A DNA stretch of 34,265 bases, from positions 1 through 34,265 of the forward strand of contig JALOTQ010000006.1 of assembly GCA_025457815.1 (NCBI GenBank), read 5' to 3'. How positions within the stretch are numbered: position 1 is the stretch's first letter; every line of letters starts with the position of its first letter. Origin of the DNA: Thermoplasmata archaeon. Its GTDB lineage: Archaea; Thermoplasmatota; Thermoplasmata; UBA10834. This document shows positions 30,850-34,265 of the stretch, piece by piece. The notes under the pieces were generated by a model. The model was not told where the DNA came from and searched no databases. It saw only the letters and a program-made list of their open reading frames with translations. Made by a program: the position numbers and the translations under genes.

Positions 30850-30876
30850 TCTTTCCGAAAGAGGATGTCTTTCCGA
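30850..30876. repeat. Direct repeats TCTTTCCGA in a divergent promoter
   Basis: TCTTTCCGA occurs at 30850-30858 and again at 30868-30876, 18 nt apart. The first copy is also the left half of CTTTCCGAAAG (30851-30861), a near-perfect inverted repeat. They sit between the GyrI-like and DUF3788 genes, next to the minus-strand TATA-like box, where a regulator could act on both genes. Confidence 0.45.
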
Positions 30877-30926
30877 CAGCGCAAGTGAAATCTACGTCAG
30901 TGCGCAATCCCTGAAGGAGGGTTCTA

Positions 30927-31346
30927 ATGAGCATCGGAGGCTTCATAGATGGAAACCGCAAGCCAACGGCGAAGGAGATTGGCGATGCCTTGGGGAGCAA
31001 GGCCCCGCTGTGGGACGATCTCGTTGGCTACCTGGACCAGAAGCACGGCGTCCAAGGGCAGTTGTCCTTCGGAGGCCAGAAGTACGGCTGGTTCCTAGGG
31101 TTCAGGAAGGGTGGCAGGCCGCTCGCAGACCTGTACCCGGGAGCTGACACTCTCACGGTCCAGGTCGTCCTTGGGAAGGCCGCGACGGCAGAAGCCCTGA
31201 GACTCAAATTCGGCAGACAAGTGCAGGAGGTCTTCGATAACGCCCGTCAGCTCTACGACGGTAGGTGGTTGTTCGTGCCTGTCCGCACCAAGCGGGACTT
31301 GGAGGACGTGAAGACCCTGATCGACACGAAGGCGAGCGCCAAGTGA
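30927..31346 (+). CDS. DUF3788 family protein
   Basis: This 139-residue protein matches DUF3788. Its N-terminal segment is KPTAKEIGDALGSKAPLWDD, then YLDQKHGVQGQLSFGGQKYG, WFLGFRKGGRPLADLYPGAD, TLTVQVVLGKA and a C-terminal GRWLFVPVRTKRDLEDVKTL. The function is unknown; the fold is expected to be similar to small ligand-binding proteins. GGAGGG at 30916-30921 is a strong ribosome binding site. It is divergent from the GyrI-like gene, and both are small predicted ligand-binding proteins, so shared control is plausible. Confidence 0.85.
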   Translation: MSIGGFIDGNRKPTAKEIGDALGSKAPLWDDLVGYLDQKHGVQGQLSFGGQKYGWFLGFRKGGRPLADLYPGADTLTVQVVLGKAATAEALRLKFGRQVQEVFDNARQLYDGRWLFVPVRTKRDLEDVKTLIDTKASAK

Positions 31347-31369
31347 CAAAGGGGCTACTTCGCAGGCCA

Positions 31370-33160
31370 TTACAGGCCAAGTCCTGACAGGGTCTCTTTC
31401 GTAGGCACGCCCTCGCTCGTCCAGCCCCAGAGCCTGTAGTACTCCTGCAGCTCTGCGTCGAAGTCCGCCTTGTTGACGACGGCGTTCTTCGACGGACCGT
31501 CGTGGATGGGGAGAGTGAAGAACCTCTCGGGCAACGTGTCGTCCTTCTTCGACAGTCCCTCCCGAAGGTTGAACAGCCTCTCAACGGTCCAGATCCTCGC
31601 GCCGACCTTCTTGAGGTCGTCGAGCGTGTACCCGAAGCCAGTGGCGGCGTTGACGAGCATCACCATGTTGTTCCAGTCGTTCGCGAAGGCGTTCCTGGCG
31701 CCGAACTTGCAGAGGATCATCGCGTCGTAGACCGTGAAGAGTTCCTGCAGCTCCTTGAGCGTCTTGGCCTTCCCCTTGACCGTGAACCTGTCGAGCACTC
31801 CCTGGAACAGCTCAGGGACGTACATCGTGGCCCTCAGGTGGCATGCGCCCCTGGTCGATGTGGCAAAGGCGAGCGACATCCCCTGGATCCCTCTGGGGTC
31901 GTAGCCGGGGAACTCCATGCCCTTGACGTTCATCGCGTACTTCTGAGCCTCGGGGCCGTGCTTGGCGGCCATCCTCCTCGATCCTTCCCCGATCAGCTGC
32001 CCTATGCCCTCCCTCTTGCCGGTCATCTGGACAAGCTTGACCATGGCGGCGTGGTTGCCCCAGTCAAGCTTCAGGCCTCCAGTGTCTTTCTCCTTCAGGA
32101 TGCCCTTCTCGAAGAGCTCGTACGCGCACGCGATGGTGTCCGCGCACGAAATGGTGTCCATCCCGAAGTCGTTGCACACGTTGTTCGCCATGATGATGGA
32201 TTCCAAGTTCGTGTTGCCCAGGTTCGACCCGAACATGGCCAGGGTCTCGTACTCCGGCCCTTCGGTCTCCGCCTGGTAGTCCTTGGTCGCCTTGGTCATG
32301 TTACCGCAATGGAGCGGGCATCTGGCGCACGCCGTGTCCTTCGTCTTGTAGTTGTTGACGAGCGTGTCGCCGCCGATCTTCTCGTACTCCGGGAAGTAGC
32401 CGGTCTGCATGTTCTTCGTGGGTATCGTCCCTGCCTTGCCCGTGATACCGACCACCATCGAAGTCCCGTACTTCGAGAACGCGGCAGACTTCTCTTTCAC
32501 CGTCGCCGTGGCCGTCTTGAACGTCTCCTTGAGCTTCTCGGGGTCTGCCTGGGAAACCTCTTTCGTGCCGTGGACGACGACCGCCTTGAGGTTCTTCGAT
32601 CCCATGACGGCTCCGACACCTCCACGGCCAGCGGCCCTGTGATGGTCGTTCATGATGGCCGCGAACCTGACGAGCTTCTCCCCTGCCGGCCCGATGACGG
32701 CTGCACGCGCCTTCTCGTGCCTGGCCTGGAGCGCGTCGATGGTGTCGAACGTGCCCTTGCCCCAGAGGTCGGCCGAGTCCTTGAGCTCCGGCCCAGCGTC
32801 AGTGATCAGGAGATACACGGGCTTCGGGGATTTGCCCTTGAAGACGATGCCATCGTAGCCCGTCTTCCTGAACATCGGTCCCCAGTGGCCTCCCGAGTGT
32901 GCTGAGAGGATTGCCCCCGTGAGTGGCGACTTCGTGGTGACGTTGTAGAATGCGGTGAACGACCCGAGGGTTCCCGTGTAGGGGCCTGCCATGAATATGA
33001 GCCTGTTCTCGGGATCGAAGGCGTCGATCTTCGGTTTGTTCTCATCGAATAGGATCTTCGCGGCCAATCCCCTCCCGCCGAGGAACTTGACGCTGTCTTC
33101 CTTCGAGATCTCCTGGTCGTGCATCTTGCCAGTGGTCAGGTCAACTCTCAATATCTTCAA
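31370..33160 (-). CDS. Aldehyde:ferredoxin oxidoreductase (tungsten-type, AOR family)
   Basis: This 596-residue AOR-family enzyme oxidises aldehydes to acids with ferredoxin, using a bis-pterin tungsten or molybdenum cofactor. The [4Fe-4S] ligands are C278, C281, C285 (CARCPLHC) and C484 (MILCKFGARN). Pterin-binding segments include AAGRGGVGAVMGSKNLKAV (about residues 176-194) and DPRGIQGMSLAFATSTRGAC. The length is close to that of Pyrococcus AOR (about 605). The start is TTG 33160, preceded by GGGAGG (33170-33175 on the minus strand). It may take up aldehydes made in amino-acid breakdown. The substrate range cannot be read from sequence. Confidence 0.93.
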   Translation of the reverse strand: MKILRVDLTTGKMHDQEISKEDSVKFLGGRGLAAKILFDENKPKIDAFDPENRLIFMAGPYTGTLGSFTAFYNVTTKSPLTGAILSAHSGGHWGPMFRKTGYDGIVFKGKSPKPVYLLITDAGPELKDSADLWGKGTFDTIDALQARHEKARAAVIGPAGEKLVRFAAIMNDHHRAAGRGGVGAVMGSKNLKAVVVHGTKEVSQADPEKLKETFKTATATVKEKSAAFSKYGTSMVVGITGKAGTIPTKNMQTGYFPEYEKIGGDTLVNNYKTKDTACARCPLHCGNMTKATKDYQAETEGPEYETLAMFGSNLGNTNLESIIMANNVCNDFGMDTISCADTIACAYELFEKGILKEKDTGGLKLDWGNHAAMVKLVQMTGKREGIGQLIGEGSRRMAAKHGPEAQKYAMNVKGMEFPGYDPRGIQGMSLAFATSTRGACHLRATMYVPELFQGVLDRFTVKGKAKTLKELQELFTVYDAMILCKFGARNAFANDWNNMVMLVNAATGFGYTLDDLKKVGARIWTVERLFNLREGLSKKDDTLPERFFTLPIHDGPSKNAVVNKADFDAELQEYYRLWGWTSEGVPTKETLSGLGL

Positions 33161-33203
33161 TCGCTCAGGCCTCCCAGTCGAGCGTCCGAAAGAATTGCGA
33201 CAG

Positions 33204-33212
33204 AATATAAAA
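33204..33212 (-). promoter_or_regulatory. TATA box of the AOR gene
   Basis: TTTTATATT on the minus strand is a strong TATA box about 48 nt before the TTG start. It predicts a leader of about 20 nt containing GGGAGG. Confidence 0.6.
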
Positions 33213-33243
33213 GGATTTGGGGTGTTTCGATTTTACCAGTACA

Positions 33244-33333
33244 TTGTTCGCAAGAATTCCGTCAAAAGGGCCTGTTGTTCGAACGTATGTACAATCGCAC
33301 CCATTTAATACGCAGGATTTGTTCACAATCGCA
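33244..33333. repeat. Short direct repeats upstream of the TauE/SafE gene
   Basis: TTGTTCG occurs at 33244-33250 and 33275-33281, with a related TTGTTCA at 33319-33325. The second copy forms part of the palindrome GTTCGAAC (33277-33284). ACAATCGCA is repeated at 33291-33299 and 33325-33333, flanking the TATA-like box. They may be regulator sites for the AOR/TauE divergent pair. Confidence 0.35.
33303..33311 (+). promoter_or_regulatory. TATA-like box of the TauE/SafE gene
   Basis: ATTTAATAC is centred about 26 nt before the ATG at 33333, consistent with a leaderless message. Confidence 0.55.
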
Positions 33334-34148
33334 TGGCGTTAGAGGGCGTCGGAACGGACATCATCGCTGTCGTCACGGTCCTCATAGGAATCGTGGCTTT
33401 CTTCTACTCCAATCTCGGACTCGGCGGCGGCCAGCTATACGTTCCGATCATGGATTTCTTCTTGCCGGACACGTATTCGATGAAAGACATAGTCCCGCTC
33501 TCTCTCATGTTCGCATTCGTCACGATGATCACAGCTACGTACACGCACACCAAGAAGAAGCTCGTGAACTTCAAACTGGGGATACCCCTCGCGCTTGCCG
33601 GGCTTATCGGAGTTGCTGCTGGAGTCACGTTCACGTCAACGGTGGAGGAGACCATCGTGAAGGCGGGTTTCGCGTTGCTGCTCATCATCGTTGCGACGAA
33701 GATGTTGTATGATATCTACAGGGCCAAGGCTGAGAACAAGATCAGCCCCGAGGCTTTCAGTCGCAAGCAATGGTTGGCAGGGATTGGGGTGAGTGTTCTC
33801 ACGGGCTTCTTCATCGGCAGCTTTGGCATCGGAGGAGGCGTCGTCAGCGTCCCGCTCATCATTTATGCATTCAGGGTCGAAGCGAGGAAGGCCATCGGGA
33901 CTTCAGCTCTGATGGGAGCGATACTCACGCCGGCAGCGTTTCTGGCGTATGTTCTGACTACGACTGGTGATGGTTCGGAGATACCTTACGGGCTTGGACT
34001 AATACTCACGCCGATAGTCTTCGTGATGGCGTTCGTCGGCTCCACGTGGGGCCTCAAGAAGCTTCGAACGCCGATAGTCAAGACGATCTTCACATGCGGT
34101 GTGTATATCGCGGCCAGCGAGATGATATACAGCCTTCTCTACACCTAG
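33333..34148 (+). CDS. TauE/SafE family membrane permease (putative anion exporter)
   Basis: This 271-residue protein has about seven or eight hydrophobic helices and two related halves. The first half has SNLGLGGGQLYVPIMDFFLP, and the second GFFIGSFGIGGGVVSVPLII followed by RKAIGTSALMGAILTPAAF. The repeated G-x-G-G-G motif is the mark of TauE/SafE (DUF81) permeases, which move sulfonates, sulfite or other small organic anions. The direction and substrate are unknown. It is divergent from AOR, across a promoter region with short repeats. Its stop is 2 nt from the stop of the convergent peptidase gene. Confidence 0.92.
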   Translation: MALEGVGTDIIAVVTVLIGIVAFFYSNLGLGGGQLYVPIMDFFLPDTYSMKDIVPLSLMFAFVTMITATYTHTKKKLVNFKLGIPLALAGLIGVAAGVTFTSTVEETIVKAGFALLLIIVATKMLYDIYRAKAENKISPEAFSRKQWLAGIGVSVLTGFFIGSFGIGGGVVSVPLIIYAFRVEARKAIGTSALMGAILTPAAFLAYVLTTTGDGSEIPYGLGLILTPIVFVMAFVGSTWGLKKLRTPIVKTIFTCGVYIAASEMIYSLLYT

Positions 34149-34150
34149 GC

Positions 34151-34265
34151 CTAATTCTTGATTCCGACAGAATCGAGCATGAAAGCATACAGGAACGCCG
34201 TGTACTTGAGATGGTCATACCGTCCCGAGGCGCCCGCGTGTCCCTCGTTCATACCCATGCGAAGA
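34151..34265 (-). CDS. S9 family peptidase (prolyl oligopeptidase/oligopeptidase B type), C-terminal end
   Basis: Only the last 37 codons are inside the window, running to the TAG at 34151-34153. They read MNEGHAGASGRYDHLKYTAF and then LYAFMLDSVGIKN. This matches the end of S9A oligopeptidases, where the catalytic histidine lies in a GHGG/GHAG turn followed by SGRY. The catalytic Ser and Asp lie outside the window, so activity cannot be judged. Confidence 0.85.
   Translation of the reverse strand, partial: LRMGMNEGHAGASGRYDHLKYTAFLYAFMLDSVGIKN

Noticed and set aside
31502-32905. Plus-strand 467-codon frame opposite AOR
   Set aside because: It is antisense to a full-length AOR with all cluster ligands and has no recognisable protein features.
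1-34265. CRISPR array, insertion sequence or prophage
   Set aside because: No regularly spaced repeats, transposase, integrase or phage structural gene was seen on either strand.

Overview
The window is archaeal chromosomal DNA of high GC content. It carries aIF1A, RIO1 kinase, a Dim2/Pno1-like KH protein, Pus10, L21e, RNA polymerase subunit Rpb4/RpoF, DUF655, a family-B DNA polymerase, L15e, Taw2, a geranylgeranyl-reductase-family flavoprotein and a tRNA-Glu. The DUF835 protein and the overall gene style point to a Thermoplasmatota-like euryarchaeon. A tungsten-type aldehyde:ferredoxin oxidoreductase, two omega-aminotransferases and a methylmalonate-semialdehyde-dehydrogenase-type enzyme suggest an amino-acid-using heterotroph. 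The phylum is inferred; archaeal origin is secure. I see no insertion sequence, prophage or CRISPR array.

Layout. 1-1694: end of a split transketolase (N and C subunits) plus transaldolase, a non-oxidative pentose phosphate operon. 1699-7763: single genes on alternating strands (metzincin-like protein, GGR-type reductase, secreted anchored protein, Taw2, an unrecognised cysteine-rich protein, DUF835). 7777-7851: tRNA-Glu(UUC). 7985-11345: ACT-domain protein, then argG-argH (arginine synthesis) on the minus strand. 11559-13236: aIF1A-RIO1-KH, a translation initiation and ribosome maturation operon. 13290-17211: an unknown gene, then pus10-rpl21e-rpoF-DUF655-ksgA. 17177-24639: DUF1611, YchF-type GTPase with family-B polymerase, a GNAT protein, L15e and a ThiI-like protein. 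24756-29884: two paralogous class III aminotransferases, a CoA-acylating-type aldehyde dehydrogenase and a ferritin-like protein. 29909-34265: NifX-like, GyrI-like and DUF3788 proteins, AOR, a TauE/SafE transporter and the tail of an S9 peptidase.

Two kinds of translation start recur. Single genes and first genes often have a TATA-like box 25-30 nt before the start codon, which implies leaderless mRNA, including GTG and TTG starts. Operon-internal genes and several catabolic genes instead carry Shine-Dalgarno-like sequences. All nine convergent protein-gene pairs lie within 24 nt of each other, and four overlap.

No clearly new defence or mobile system is visible. The best leads are a possible switchable leader in front of L15e, a ThiI-like protein whose PP-loop has lost its signature, the cysteine-rich unknown at 5327-6895, the aminotransferase/dehydrogenase cluster with a structured upstream region, and short repeats in two divergent promoters.
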